A DNA stretch of 64,000 nt from positions 63,290 through 127,289 of the forward strand of contig NZ_LMJB01000010.1 of NCBI RefSeq assembly GCF_001429765.1, given 5' to 3'. Position 1 is the first letter of the stretch; each line of letters starts with the position of its first letter. Positions 41,170 through 51,300 of this stretch are shown piece by piece. The stretch comes from Flavobacterium sp. Root901. GTDB taxonomy: Bacteria; Bacteroidota; Bacteroidia; Flavobacteriales; Flavobacteriaceae. The position numbers and the translations under genes are program-made. The notes beneath the pieces are model-generated. The model saw only the letters and a program-made list of their open reading frames with translations, made no database searches and was not told the origin of the DNA.

Positions 41170-41883
41170 TTAATTTTCCCAGGTTTCAATTACATTATCA
41201 TTCCATAATTTTTGGGCAGCCTCACTAAAAACTTTTGGTCCTTTTTTGAAGTTTTCATCCAGTTTATATTCACCGCCAGCAAATTGTTTTTTGCCGTTGT
41301 CATCAACACCAACCTGAACCCGGCTTTCTCCGCGCATAGCATATTTTTGATTCCCTTCGTACATGATAATTTTCATATCACACGGGCTCACGTCTCCGTG
41401 ACAGGTTTTTTTATACATCAGCCAGGTTTCTGCGATTCCGTTTTTATCTAAATCTGTAATTTGAAATGTGTTTTTTACAAACGAAGCCACAATATCAACC
41501 GGACAATCTGAAATATAGTCATAAACTTTCCACGTTTGTTTTACTTCATTTCCCGAAACTATAAAATGATAAGCAAATAACTCAGCATCAGAACCATCAG
41601 ATTCATGTTTGAATTTTTTGCTTGTATAATATCCGGTTTCGGTTGTAATTACGATATTATCGCCTGCTTTATCTTTCCAGCGGACAGCATTCTTTACAAA
41701 ACCTTCGTATTTAATTGAAGCTGGAAATTGTGTAGAATCGATTTTTTGTACTGTTAAAACAAAGTTTTTGTCTTCAGGTTTACTCAATTCGGTCTTTGTA
41801 GTAGTTTGTGTTTCTTCCTTTTTGTTTTCTTTACAACCTGAAAAGAAAACTACAGAGATCAATAAAAATGCAATTTTTTTCAT
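41170..41883 (-). CDS. Hypothetical lipoprotein, 237 aa
   Basis: A lipoprotein signal (LLISVVFFSGCKEN, Cys about 17) is followed by a Thr/Glu/Lys-rich linker to about residue 42. The main domain has ITDLDKNGIAETWLMYKKTCHGDVSPCDMKIIMYEGNQKYAMRG (about 142-185) with three Cys that could pair. NCBI families include Bacteroidota proteins with a similar DLDKNGIAE core annotated as surface-polysaccharide-related, but I am not certain of that match. The DLDKNGIAE motif also resembles calcium-binding loops. Confidence 0.75.
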   Translation of the reverse strand: MKKIAFLLISVVFFSGCKENKKEETQTTTKTELSKPEDKNFVLTVQKIDSTQFPASIKYEGFVKNAVRWKDKAGDNIVITTETGYYTSKKFKHESDGSDAELFAYHFIVSGNEVKQTWKVYDYISDCPVDIVASFVKNTFQITDLDKNGIAETWLMYKKTCHGDVSPCDMKIIMYEGNQKYAMRGESRVQVGVDDNGKKQFAGGEYKLDENFKKGPKVFSEAAQKLWNDNVIETWEN

Positions 41884-41923
41884 TTATAGTTTATTAAACT
41901 TTTATAATTTATAAAGCCGGTTT

Positions 41924-42234
41924 TTATTCTGACAATAGCTTTTTGATCAAAACAATCTGTGCTAAATGGTAATAACTGTGTTCGATCATGGCTTCAATGT
42001 TTCTTCTGTAAGTTCCATATTTTTCATCTACAAAAGCCTGATCTAATTGTTCATCAGTCATTTTCTCAACGAAAGATGCAAACTCTTCGGCAGCAATCCA
42101 GAATTTATTTAGAAATATTTCCCGGTTTTCCAATCTAAATTTTCAAGCTGATGTTTATAATTGGTATTTGCCATCCATGTTCCGTTTAAAATAGTTTCCC
42201 TAAAACGATCTGCAATTTCAGCATTGTTTTTCAT
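41924..42234 (-). pseudogene. DinB-family (DUF1572) gene broken by an internal deletion
   Basis: From the ATG at 42234 the frame reads KNNAEIADRFRETILNGTW and on to QLENLDW, then hits a stop about 10 codons later. The C-terminal part of the same family continues in another frame (FLNKFWIAAEEFASFVEKM, then YRRNIEAMIEHSYYHLAQI) to 41924. The central ~50 residues usual in this ~150-residue family, including the first His of the metal triad, are missing at the frame switch near 42125. So one out-of-frame deletion inactivated the gene. Compare the intact DinB gene at 62587-63033. Confidence 0.72.
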
Positions 42235-42280
42235 GTCTGATTTTTTGACTGCGCAAAAATATAAAAATAAACTTACATAA

Positions 42281-43438
42281 TTAAATATATTTTAACCACC
42301 AATATTTATTTTCAGCTTTATATTTTCCAAACCACTTGCAGGGTTTGTACAGCAATAACACAACAAAAATCCATATTAAATAAATTGCCCAAAGCGGTAA
42401 ACCGCTTACTGTGTTTTTTGGTCTTCCAAAAGTTCCGGATACAAATTCAAGCTGCGACCAATTGAAGCCTTGCGCAAAAAGCATCAGCAGTGTGAGAATA
42501 TGAATAATATAAAAGTGAACAACAAAATAAAACAAAGGGACTTTACCATAAACCAGCGTTACTTTTTTGATTTTGCCGTGAAATTGTTCCGCAAAAGCAA
42601 GCAGTAAAAACATAATCCCTAATGTGGTTAGACAAAAAAGGAGTGAAGGCGGATATTTGGTAATATTCATAAAAGACAAAAACGTAAAAAGAGCATCTCT
42701 TTGTGAATCCCATAAAGCCGGATCGCCATAAATATTGATACAGCGAAAGATGACAAATAAAACCAAAGCGCTCAAGCCAATTTGTATGAATAGCTTTTTT
42801 CTTTTTTCTTCTGCCAGTTCAAAGAATTTCCCCGACGCAAAACCAACCAGCATAATACCCAGCCATGGAATTGGCGGATACGCCATTATAAATGCTCTTC
42901 CCGAAAATGGTATAACGATTGGGCCGAAAAAAGGTGATAAAATGACTTTTAAAACTGAATTTTCTGTAAATGGCAGCAAAGGTAAAAGGTTGTGGAAAAA
43001 GATAATCACTAGTCCAATGATTCCGAGTATTTTGGAGCGGATTTTCAATAGTAACCCCAAAATAATAAATCCAAAACCAATTGCGGCTATCACTTCAAAT
43101 AGAAGGGAATGAAAACCAATATCGAAGAACAATCCGAAATTAACAACTGTAAATTCCAGAAAGATTAACCAAAAACCTCTTTTAAACAAATGCTTTCTTG
43201 TTTCGCTGCTGTTTTTGTTTTGGAGAGAAAGATAAACCGAGGTTCCTGCCAAAAAAACAAAACTAGGAGCGCATAGATGTGTAATCCAGCGTGTAAAAAA
43301 CAACAAAGGAGAAGTCGTTGCTAAATCGGTTGGACTTTGTGTAATTGAATCGACGTGCATTAAATCCCGAACATGATCCAGAGCCATAATAATCATTACA
43401 ATTCCGCGGACAATGTCGATTGATTGCAGTCGTTTCAT
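42281..43438 (-). CDS. DUF1624 / heparan-alpha-glucosaminide N-acetyltransferase-like membrane protein
   Basis: A 385-residue protein with about ten TM segments. The opening RLQSIDIVRGIVMIIMALDHVRD (about 3-25), with the conserved Arg-Gly and Asp-His, is the hallmark of the DUF1624/YeiB superfamily, and FVFLAGTSVYLSL (about 61-73) is a second. Eukaryotic relatives acetylate lysosomal glucosaminides across the membrane; bacterial members are mostly untested. Here it could modify surface or periplasmic sugars. Monocistronic. Confidence 0.87.
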   Translation of the reverse strand: MKRLQSIDIVRGIVMIIMALDHVRDLMHVDSITQSPTDLATTSPLLFFTRWITHLCAPSFVFLAGTSVYLSLQNKNSSETRKHLFKRGFWLIFLEFTVVNFGLFFDIGFHSLLFEVIAAIGFGFIILGLLLKIRSKILGIIGLVIIFFHNLLPLLPFTENSVLKVILSPFFGPIVIPFSGRAFIMAYPPIPWLGIMLVGFASGKFFELAEEKRKKLFIQIGLSALVLFVIFRCINIYGDPALWDSQRDALFTFLSFMNITKYPPSLLFCLTTLGIMFLLLAFAEQFHGKIKKVTLVYGKVPLFYFVVHFYIIHILTLLMLFAQGFNWSQLEFVSGTFGRPKNTVSGLPLWAIYLIWIFVVLLLYKPCKWFGKYKAENKYWWLKYI

Positions 43439-43566
43439 AAGTTTGATTTTTAAATACTTAAAGTAAAACTAATGAATTATTTTTAAGTATCTGAAATCAG
43501 TTTCTATTTAAAAACAATGCTAATCTGAAATGAATTGGGTAAAACAGGTGATTGAATTTATTTTTA

Positions 43567-43926
43567 TCAGTTTCTGCTTTTTATCTGATACACAATCTCC
43601 CAAAAAATAATAGAAAATACAGCATTAGCAAATATTGCCGTCTTAACCTGATACGGATCGTAATTTAAAAACAGATGTAAATTGGTAAACTGCAACGCTA
43701 GAAATAAAGCCAAAGCGGCAATTACAACAGCACAAATTACATTTAATAAAGGTTTCCATTTTAATCCTAAAAACGCATAAAGAAGATTTAAAACCGCAAA
43801 ACCACAACCTAAAGTTCTGTAAGGATCTGTCTTTAAAATTTCACCCAGCGAAAGTAAAAAGTGGGTTGAAGTTAGATACAAAAAGAAGAGAATAGAGTAA
43901 ATCAGGACACGTATTTGTGGTTTCAT
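43567..43926 (-). CDS. Hypothetical four-TM membrane protein, 119 aa
   Basis: Hydrophobic segments lie at about residues 7-28, 38-55, 58-80 and 93-112, and the termini are charged. No sequence family is recognised. It lies upstream of the DUF1624 gene on the same strand (128-nt gap), probably as a separate unit. Confidence 0.72.
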   Translation of the reverse strand: MKPQIRVLIYSILFFLYLTSTHFLLSLGEILKTDPYRTLGCGFAVLNLLYAFLGLKWKPLLNVICAVVIAALALFLALQFTNLHLFLNYDPYQVKTAIFANAVFSIIFWEIVYQIKSRN

Positions 43927-44013
43927 TTTGATATTTTTTAATTGTCGAAAGTACGAATTAAAAATGAAGGTTAGATTAATGTGGATTTGAATAATAAATA
44001 TGAAACTTGAATT

Positions 44014-44466
44014 TTATGGCAAAAGCGCTTCTATTTTAGCTTCTGATTTTTCTCTAATCGGACTGTCTGGTTTGAAACTCCAAATAATTAAAAATTTTCC
44101 TTTTGCTATATATTCTTCGGGATGTTCATCTGTTGGCTGTCCGTCTTTTCCCCACAATAATCCCTGGAGAAAACGATCGCCTTTAAACACGTGTTCAAAT
44201 TCAAAATACATGATAGAACCGCGATCGGCTTTGTTTTTAAAACTTTGAATTGCTTTACTTTTTACAGTGCCAACAATATTGGCATACGTTTCAATGTCAT
44301 TATAAAAAGTGCAGGCCTGAGGTGTAATGCAGATATTTCCGTCGCTTGCCACATAACCGCCTTTCGGAATCTCTTTTGGTTTTAGTTTTAAATCAGCAAT
44401 GGTTTGGCTGAAAGAGTTGATTGTAAATAGTAGGAATAGTGCTGATAAGGGAAGGGTAAGTTTCAT
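44014..44466 (-). CDS. Hypothetical secreted protein, 150 aa
   Basis: A signal peptide (MKLTLPLSALFLLFTINSFSQ) is followed by a beta-rich domain of about 125 residues with DGNICITPQACTFY (two Cys, about 44-57) and YFEFEHVFKGDRFLQGLLWGKDGQPTDEHPEEYI. No catalytic motif or family is recognised. Monocistronic on the minus strand. Confidence 0.75.
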   Translation of the reverse strand: MKLTLPLSALFLLFTINSFSQTIADLKLKPKEIPKGGYVASDGNICITPQACTFYNDIETYANIVGTVKSKAIQSFKNKADRGSIMYFEFEHVFKGDRFLQGLLWGKDGQPTDEHPEEYIAKGKFLIIWSFKPDSPIREKSEAKIEALLP

Positions 44467-44712
44467 TTATTTCTGGGTTTGATTTGGTTTTACAAAAAAA
44501 GCACAAAATCGCGAGATAATTGTGCTTTGGTAAAATTTTATTATTGAAGGATTATTTTCTTTCAGTAATTTTTATAAATATTTGTTTTTGTCTTTTTCCG
44601 CCTGAACTAAACGTTCGTAAAGTCTACAACTTTATTAGGCGCATTGAAATTAAAAGAATTATATATGGTTTTTCGTAAATGGCTTACTAATTATATAATG
44701 AAAATGATTATG

Positions 44713-44754
44713 CTTTGTGGAGCTACTTGCGAGGATTTCCTTCGTCGAAATGAC
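44713..44754. repeat. Solitary half of repeat family E
   Basis: This segment is the reverse complement of the left arm plus part of the loop of the palindrome at 17771-17871 (ctttgtggagctacttgcg, then a slightly shortened arm ending ttcgtcgaaatgac). No second arm follows, so the element is a half copy. Confidence 0.8.
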
Positions 44755-44874
44755 AAGATTGGAGATAAATGTCAATAAATAAGAGCTTAGGCTTATCTCA
44801 GTATTACAATTTCGATCTAAATAAAATCCGTTTAATCTTCAAAATCTGTGTGCTAAAAACACGCAGCAATAAAT

Positions 44875-44909
44875 AAAAAAAATCCCGCCTCAATTAAGAA
44901 ACGGGATTA
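44875..44909 (-). terminator. Terminator of lysA
   Basis: On the minus strand taatcccg pairs with cgggatt around a loop, then a run of T. It lies 27 nt after the lysA stop. Confidence 0.8.
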
Positions 44910-44935
44910 AAGTGATATTCTCTTTTTTTCTATTT

Positions 44936-46156
44936 TTAAACTGCTGCAACTTCTTGTGGCAGCGGAATTTGATTTTTAAGTAAATCTTCGAAAGTTTCAT
45001 GTGCACGAATTAGGATTCCTTGTCCGTTCATCCAAAGTACTTCGGCTGGTTTGTATCTTGAATTGTAGTTCGAAGACATTGAAAAGCAATATGCTCCAGC
45101 GTTACGGAAAGCCAAGATATCTCCTTCGTTAATTTCCTGAATTCTACGGTTGTTGGCGAAAGTATCTGTTTCGCAAATGTATCCTACAACAGAGTAAAAA
45201 CGCTCTTTTCCTTTTGGGTTTGAGATGTTTTCGATGTAGTGCTGCGAACCATAAAACATCGGACGGATTAAGTGGTTAAAACCACTATCGATTCCCGCGA
45301 AAACTGTTGATGTTGTTTGTTTTACTACGTTTACTTTTGCTAAGAAGAAACCTGCTTCACTCACAAGGAATTTACCCGGTTCGAAAATCAAAGTTAAATC
45401 TCTGCCGTATTCTGCACAGAAAGAGTTGAATCTTTTTGATAATTTTTTACCTAATTCCTCAATGTCTGTTTCTATATCGTCTTTTTTGTAAGGAACTTTA
45501 AATCCGCTTCCGAAATCTAAGAATTGCAAATCTTTGAAATGTTTTGCTGTATCAAACAAAATTTCAGCAGCATACAAGAATACTTCGATATCTAGAATAT
45601 CAGATCCAGTGTGCATGTGAATTCCAACGATGCTCATTTTAGTGTTTTCGACAATTCGCAAAATATGCGGAATCTGATGTACAGAAATTCCGAATTTACT
45701 ATCAATATGTCCAACAGAAATATTAGCATTTCCTCCCGCCATTACATGTGGATTGATACGAATACATACCGGAATATGTGGATGTTTTGTCCCGAATTGC
45801 TCCAGAATAGATAAATTGTCGATATTAATTTGTACTCCCATTGCGGCTACTTCTTCGATTTCTTCAAGAGAAACGCCGTTTGGTGTAAAGAAAATTCTAT
45901 CAGGTTCATAGCCAGCATGAAGTCCTAATAAAACCTCCTGAATTGATACAGTGTCTAAGCCAGACCCCATGTTCTTTAATAACTGAAGAATCGCAACGTT
46001 AGACAATGCCTTCATGGCATAATTAACTCTTAAGTTTTCTACTTTAGAGAAAGCTTTAGTTAATCTGTTGTACTGAGATTGGATTTTTTCGGCATCGTAA
46101 ACATACAATGGACTTCCAAATTGGTCTGCTAACTGCAGTAAATCTTTTGCTTGCAT
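44936..46156 (-). CDS. lysA: Diaminopimelate decarboxylase
   Basis: A 406-residue fold type III PLP enzyme. The PLP lysine is in VNYAMKALSNVAILQ (about residue 49). The barrel contains HIDSKFGISVHQI (about 167-179), GIHMHTGSDI (about 198-207), LDFGSGFKVPY, FEPGKFLVSEAGFF (about 259-272), and the C-terminal active-site Cys in VVGYICETDTFAN (about 325-337). It decarboxylates meso-diaminopimelate to lysine and thereby also affects the pool available for peptidoglycan. Monocistronic with a terminator. Confidence 0.96.
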   Translation of the reverse strand: MQAKDLLQLADQFGSPLYVYDAEKIQSQYNRLTKAFSKVENLRVNYAMKALSNVAILQLLKNMGSGLDTVSIQEVLLGLHAGYEPDRIFFTPNGVSLEEIEEVAAMGVQINIDNLSILEQFGTKHPHIPVCIRINPHVMAGGNANISVGHIDSKFGISVHQIPHILRIVENTKMSIVGIHMHTGSDILDIEVFLYAAEILFDTAKHFKDLQFLDFGSGFKVPYKKDDIETDIEELGKKLSKRFNSFCAEYGRDLTLIFEPGKFLVSEAGFFLAKVNVVKQTTSTVFAGIDSGFNHLIRPMFYGSQHYIENISNPKGKERFYSVVGYICETDTFANNRRIQEINEGDILAFRNAGAYCFSMSSNYNSRYKPAEVLWMNGQGILIRAHETFEDLLKNQIPLPQEVAAV

Positions 46157-46813
46157 TTTTATAAACTATTTTGAGCAAATGTATTACACTTTTCATACTC
46201 TACAAATAAATTGCAGAAAAATAACAAATTGTAACAAATTGTTTGTTTTTAAACAAAAAGAAGGCTATTTCAAATTTTTATAAATTCGTTTAAGGTTCTG
46301 AGACGCTGAGGTTTTAAGATACTAAAATTTTTTGTTTTTTACCACAACACGAGCGATAGCGAACTGGCGAATTACACTAATTATTAAATTAATTGTATGC
46401 TACAGATTAAATGATTTGAACTGATTGCTTTTAGAATTAATAATCTTTTGCAATTGTAAAATAGCCCGAGGTTTCAACCTTGGGACACAAAGTATTGTAA
46501 TAATCATCCTTTTCCCAAGGTTGAAACCTCGGGCTATGTTTGAATGATGGAGATAGAATTGTTTTTTTAAAAGGAATTAGTGAATTTGTGTAATTGCTTC
46601 GCCAGTTAGCTATTGCTCGTGTCACGGCACAAAAAAATCTTTTTAATCATTATAATCTGTGGCAAAAAAACAAAACCCCTGAATAAAAATTCAAGGGTTT
46701 GTTAGTAGTTATGTTGTTTATCGGAATAAAGATTTTATAATTTCAGTTTAAGATCCAGTGAGAAAACCTTAGAAACTTAGCATCTCAGAACCTTAGAGCC
46801 TTAGAGCCTTAGA
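46157..46813. repeat. Long repeat-filled gap with nested palindromes between lysA and gltD
   Basis: The 657 bases contain no credible gene. In order: a reversed D fragment (46292-46325), the left arm of an outer palindrome (46348-46377), a degraded A-like piece, a perfect 25-bp family H palindrome (atagcccgaggtttcaacct, 46461-46485, with its complement at 46513-46537), the outer right arm (46588-46621), an A-type fragment, the gltD terminator and a D element (46766-46812). Confidence 0.85.
46663..46701 (-). terminator. Terminator of the gltBD operon
   Basis: On the minus strand aaacccttgaa (46690-46700) pairs with ttcaggggttt, followed by a run of T interrupted by one G. It lies 113 nt downstream of the gltD stop, beyond a family D element. 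Confidence 0.75.
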
Positions 46814-48268
46814 TTACAAACTCGGTAAATCTCCTTTTCCTTTAGTAGGCAGGTTGGTAGATCCCATAAGGAATAAATCTACTTCTCTTGCTGCTTCGCG
46901 ACCTTCTGAAATAGCCCACACGATTAATGATTGTCCACGACGCATATCTCCAGCTGTGAAGATATGAGGAACGTTTGTCTGATAGTTATGTGCTTTGTAA
47001 TTGCTTCTCATATCAGTTTCAATGCCTAATTGCTCGCTTAACGTTTTCTCTGGACCTGTAAATCCAAGAGCCAATAACGCTAAGTCGCAAGGCCAGATTT
47101 TCTCAGAACCTTCTTTTTCAATAAGTTCCGGTCTTTGTCCCGGAGTCATTTTCCATTGTACTTCAACGGTTTTTAATCCTGTTAATTCGCCCTTGTCGTT
47201 AGAAATGAATTCTTTAGTATTGATTAACCAGTTTCTGTCGCAGCCTTCTTCGTGAGAAGAAGATGTTTTTAACTGCAAAGGCCAGAAAGGCCAAGGTGTG
47301 GACTCGCTTCTTCCAACCGGAGGTTTTGGTAAAATCTCAAAATTAGTAACCGATTTAGCTCCGTGTCTGTTAGAAGTACCAATACAGTCAGAACCGGTAT
47401 CTCCACCACCAATTACGATAACATCTTTTCCAGTTGCTTTTATCTGGTCCGGAATAGATTCTCCGTATAAAACTTTAGTCTGCTGTGTCAGGAAATCCAT
47501 TGCCTGAACAACTCCTTTGCTTTCGATTCCTTTAGTTGGAAGGCTTCTTCTTTCAGTTGCTCCTCCGCATAAAACGATAGAATCAAATGCGTTTAATTCT
47601 TCAATGCTAAAGTTTACCCCAACATTTACATTAGTTTTAAAAGTGATTCCTTCTGCTTCAAGGATTGCTACACGTCTGTCGATAATTCCTTTTTCTAATT
47701 TGAAATTCGGAATTCCGTAACGTAATAAACCTCCAATTGCATTGTCTCTTTCGAAAACAGTAACCGTGTGACCGGCTCTGTTTAATTGCTGAGCAGCTGC
47801 AAGACCTGCGGGTCCTGAACCAATAACAGCAACAGTTTTACCCGTTCTTGATTTTGGCGGCTGAGGTTTAATCCATCCTTCAGCAAAACCTCTTTCTACG
47901 ATGCTTTTTTCGATATTTTCGATAGAAACCGGATCTTTGATGATTCCTAATACACATGATTTTTCACATGGAGCAGGACATAAACGGCCTGTAAATTCCG
48001 GGAAGTTGTTTGTAGACTGCAAAATCTCCAGTGCGCTCTGCCATTCTTCCTGATGTACCATGTCGTTGAAGTCAGGAATTAAATTTCCTAACGGACAACC
48101 ACTGTGGCAAAAAGGAATTCCACAGTCCATACATCTTGATCCTTGTTCTTTTATTTTATCTTTTGCTAACGGAATAGTAAATTCGTTGTAGTTAGAAACA
48201 CGTTCTGCAACTGCTAAATTACTTTCGTCGGCTCTGTTATATTCTTTAAATCCGCCTATTTTACCCAT
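46814..48268 (-). CDS. gltD: Glutamate synthase small subunit
   Basis: A 484-residue flavoprotein. The N-terminal part has the Fe-S cysteines CMDCGIPFCHSGCPLGN (about 42-58) and CPAPCEKSCVLG. The FAD site is AVIGSGPAGLAAAQQL (about 147-162) and the NADPH site VIVIGGGDTGSDCIGT (about 284-299); the late FAD contact is FTAGDMRRGQSLIVWAI. It passes NADPH electrons to the large subunit for glutamate formation from glutamine and 2-oxoglutarate. It lies 92 nt downstream of gltB, with a family D repeat in the gap. Confidence 0.96.
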   Translation of the reverse strand: MGKIGGFKEYNRADESNLAVAERVSNYNEFTIPLAKDKIKEQGSRCMDCGIPFCHSGCPLGNLIPDFNDMVHQEEWQSALEILQSTNNFPEFTGRLCPAPCEKSCVLGIIKDPVSIENIEKSIVERGFAEGWIKPQPPKSRTGKTVAVIGSGPAGLAAAQQLNRAGHTVTVFERDNAIGGLLRYGIPNFKLEKGIIDRRVAILEAEGITFKTNVNVGVNFSIEELNAFDSIVLCGGATERRSLPTKGIESKGVVQAMDFLTQQTKVLYGESIPDQIKATGKDVIVIGGGDTGSDCIGTSNRHGAKSVTNFEILPKPPVGRSESTPWPFWPLQLKTSSSHEEGCDRNWLINTKEFISNDKGELTGLKTVEVQWKMTPGQRPELIEKEGSEKIWPCDLALLALGFTGPEKTLSEQLGIETDMRSNYKAHNYQTNVPHIFTAGDMRRGQSLIVWAISEGREAAREVDLFLMGSTNLPTKGKGDLPSL

Positions 48269-48321
48269 GACATTTTAATTTGATTTAGTTGTGAGATGTG
48301 AGGTGTAAGTTGAAAAATCAA

Positions 48322-48359
48322 ACCTTAGCACCTCAGAAACTTAGTACCTCAGAACCTTT
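48322..48359. repeat. Family D repeat inside the gltB-gltD operon
   Basis: Tandem short units related to ccttagcacctcagaaact (about 48327-48358) lie directly downstream of the gltB stop. The same family occurs at 9968, 15608, 17935 and 46768. Position inside an operon between co-functional genes is unusual for this family. Confidence 0.65.
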
Positions 48360-48360
48360 T

Positions 48361-51300
48361 TTAATCAGCTATTAATTCTTCTATTTTTTTCTCTTCTGCA
48401 ATTCTTTGTAATGCTTTTTTGTAATCTGTCGGCATTACTTTTACGAAGTGCTGTATTTGATTTTCCCAGTCTGCTAAAATTCTTTTTGCTAATGGACTGC
48501 TGGTATACAATGAATGGTTTTTGATCAGTTTTCGCAGTTTCGTAAGATCTTCTTCTTCCAATGGATCAAATGCAACCATTTCCATGTTACACACCTTAGA
48601 ATCGAATTTCTTATTCGGATCATAAACATAAGCCACACCGCCGCTCATACCTGCTGCGAAGTTTCTTCCTGTTTTTCCTAAAACTACCACTGTACCACCG
48701 GTCATGTACTCGCATCCGTGATCTCCAATTCCTTCAACAACTGCTGTTGCTCCGGAATTTCTAACACAGAAACGCTCTCCGGCCATACCATTAATATAAG
48801 CCTCTCCGGTAATAGCTCCGTAAAGGGCAACGTTTCCAATAATGATATTTTCTTCAGGTTTGAAAGTTGCAGTAGGAGGGACTTTTACAATTAGTTTTCC
48901 TCCGGACAGCCCTTTTCCTAAATAATCATTACAGTTTCCGTGAATTTTAAATGACAATCCGTTTGTGGCAAAAGCACCAAAACTTTGTCCGGCAGAACCT
49001 TCAAAATCAACTAAAATAGTGTCATCTGGTAATCCTTGTGCGCCATATATTTTTGAGATTTCATTACTCAAAATCGCACCTACAGAACGGTCTGTATTCT
49101 TAATTTTAAATGTTACTCTTGTTTTCTCTTTTCTATAAATAGACGGAATTGCTTCTTTGATAATATCAAAATCTAATACGTTTTCAAGTTGGTGATCTTG
49201 ACTGGTTGTATTGTGATTTGGCTGTGTTTTCGCTTTTTCCGGTTTGTATAGAATTGGTGATAAATCTAAACCATTTGCTTTATAATGTTTGATCGCTTTA
49301 TTCACATTTAATTTTTGTGACTGACCAACCATTTCTTTTAAAGTTCTGAAACCTAACTGAGCCATAATTTCTCTCAATTCCTCAGCAATAAAATACATAA
49401 AGTTGATTACATGCTCCGGAGTTCCTTTAAAGTTTTTTCTCAATTCAGGATCCTGAGTGGCAATACCAACCGGACAAGTATTTAAGTGACAAGCTCTCAT
49501 CATAATACATCCCGAAGCTACAAGCGGAGCCGTTGCAAAACCAAATTCTTCTGCTCCAAGTAAAGCTGCGATAGCAACGTCACGACCTGTTTTTAACTGT
49601 CCGTCACACTCCAGAACTACACGGCTTCTTAAATCATTCAAAATTAAAGTCTGCTGTGCTTCTGCTAAACCAAGTTCCCATGGAATACCTGTGTGTTGTA
49701 ATGAAGTAAGTGGTGCAGCACCAGTTCCTCCGTCATAACCAGAAATTAAGATAACATCTGCTTTTGCTTTGGCAACACCGGCAGCGATGGTTCCAACTCC
49801 AACTTCTGATACTAATTTTACGTTTACACGAGCTTCACGGTTTGCATTTTTCAAATCATAAATCAACTGAGATAAATCCTCAATAGAATAAATATCGTGG
49901 TGAGGCGGAGGCGAAATCAAACCTACATAAGGCGTAGAGTTTCTGGTTTCGGCAATCCAAGGCACTACTTTTTCTCCCGGTAACTGCCCGCCTTCTCCAG
50001 GTTTTGCTCCCTGAGCCATTTTGATCTGGATTTCTTTAGCATTTGTCAAATAGTTGATCGAAACACCAAAACGTCCCGACGCCACTTGTTTGATCGCAGA
50101 GTTTCTGGAATCTCCGTTAATTTCTTTCTGGAAACGTTTTGGATCTTCTCCACCTTCTCCAGAGTTACTTTTTCCGCCAATTCTGTTCATTGCAATCGCT
50201 AAATTCTCATGCGCTTCCTGGCTGATAGATCCATAAGACATTGCTCCGGTTTTGAATTTCTTTACAATTTCTGTCCATGGTTCTACTTCGTCAATAGAAA
50301 TAGGGTCAAGATTGTTAAATTCAAATAAACCTCTAATTGTCATTAAGTTGGAACTTTGCTCATTAACGGCATTAGAATATTCTTTATAACTTTCAGGACT
50401 GTTTAAACGAACTGCCTGTTGTAATTTAGAAATAGTGGTCGGGTTAAACATGTGTTTTTCACCACCGCGTCTCCATCTGTAAATACCTCCAATTTCAAGA
50501 GAAAGCAAGTTTGCAATTTTTGAATTTGGGAAAGCTTTCTGGAAACGTTTTTTTACTTCTTTTTCTACTTCCATTAAACCAATTCCTTCGATTCTTGAAG
50601 GTGTATATGGGAAATATTTAGATGTAAATGTTTTGTTTAATCCTAAAATCTCGAAAATCTGAGCAGCTCTGTACGAATGTAAAGTAGAGATCCCAATTTT
50701 GTTCATGATCTTAACGATACCTTTTGCAATAGCTTTGTTGTAATTTACAATAGCATAATCTGCTTTTACTCCGGTAATAAAACCTTGTGCAACCTGATCG
50801 TGAATGATTTCGTTTACCATGTAAGGATTGATGGCACTTGCACCGTATCCAAACAATAAAGCAAAATGATGCGGTTCACGTGGTTCTGCAGATTCAATTA
50901 TGATTCCGAATTTAGAACGAACCTGTAAAATGTTCAAAGAGTGGTGAATATAAGAACACGCCAACAACATTGGAATTGGTGCTAATTCTTCGCTTACGCC
51001 TCTATCTGACAAGATAATGATATTGCATCCTTCATTAACCGCTTTAAAAGTTGCCTGAACGCATTTTTCAAGAGCGCGCTCCAAGCCGTTAACTCCTTTT
51101 TCTATTTTATATAAAGTAGAAATTGTAGCCGATTTGAAATCTGCGTGATCGATATTTCTGATTTTATCCAAATCCTCGTTAGAAATAACCGGATTCTGGA
51201 TTTTTAATTTTTTACATTGTTTAGATTCAATTTCGAAAATGTTGAAATCTCCTCCAACTGCCAAACTAATATCAGTAATGATTTCTTCACGAATACCATC

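Larger units (their letters stand above)
44467..44935. other. Gene-free gap between the secreted protein gene and lysA
   Basis: Nearly 470 bases with no credible ORF. It contains the solitary family E half (44713-44754), an AT-rich segment of unknown origin (44560-44660) with an aactttattaggcg block, and the lysA terminator (44875-44909). A weak repeat-like piece (atccgtttaatcttcaaaat, 44827-44846) precedes the terminator. Confidence 0.6.

Noticed and set aside
46437..46625. A 62-codon minus-strand open frame in the lysA-gltD gap
   Set aside because: It lies entirely in nested palindromic repeats, and its sequence is explained by them.
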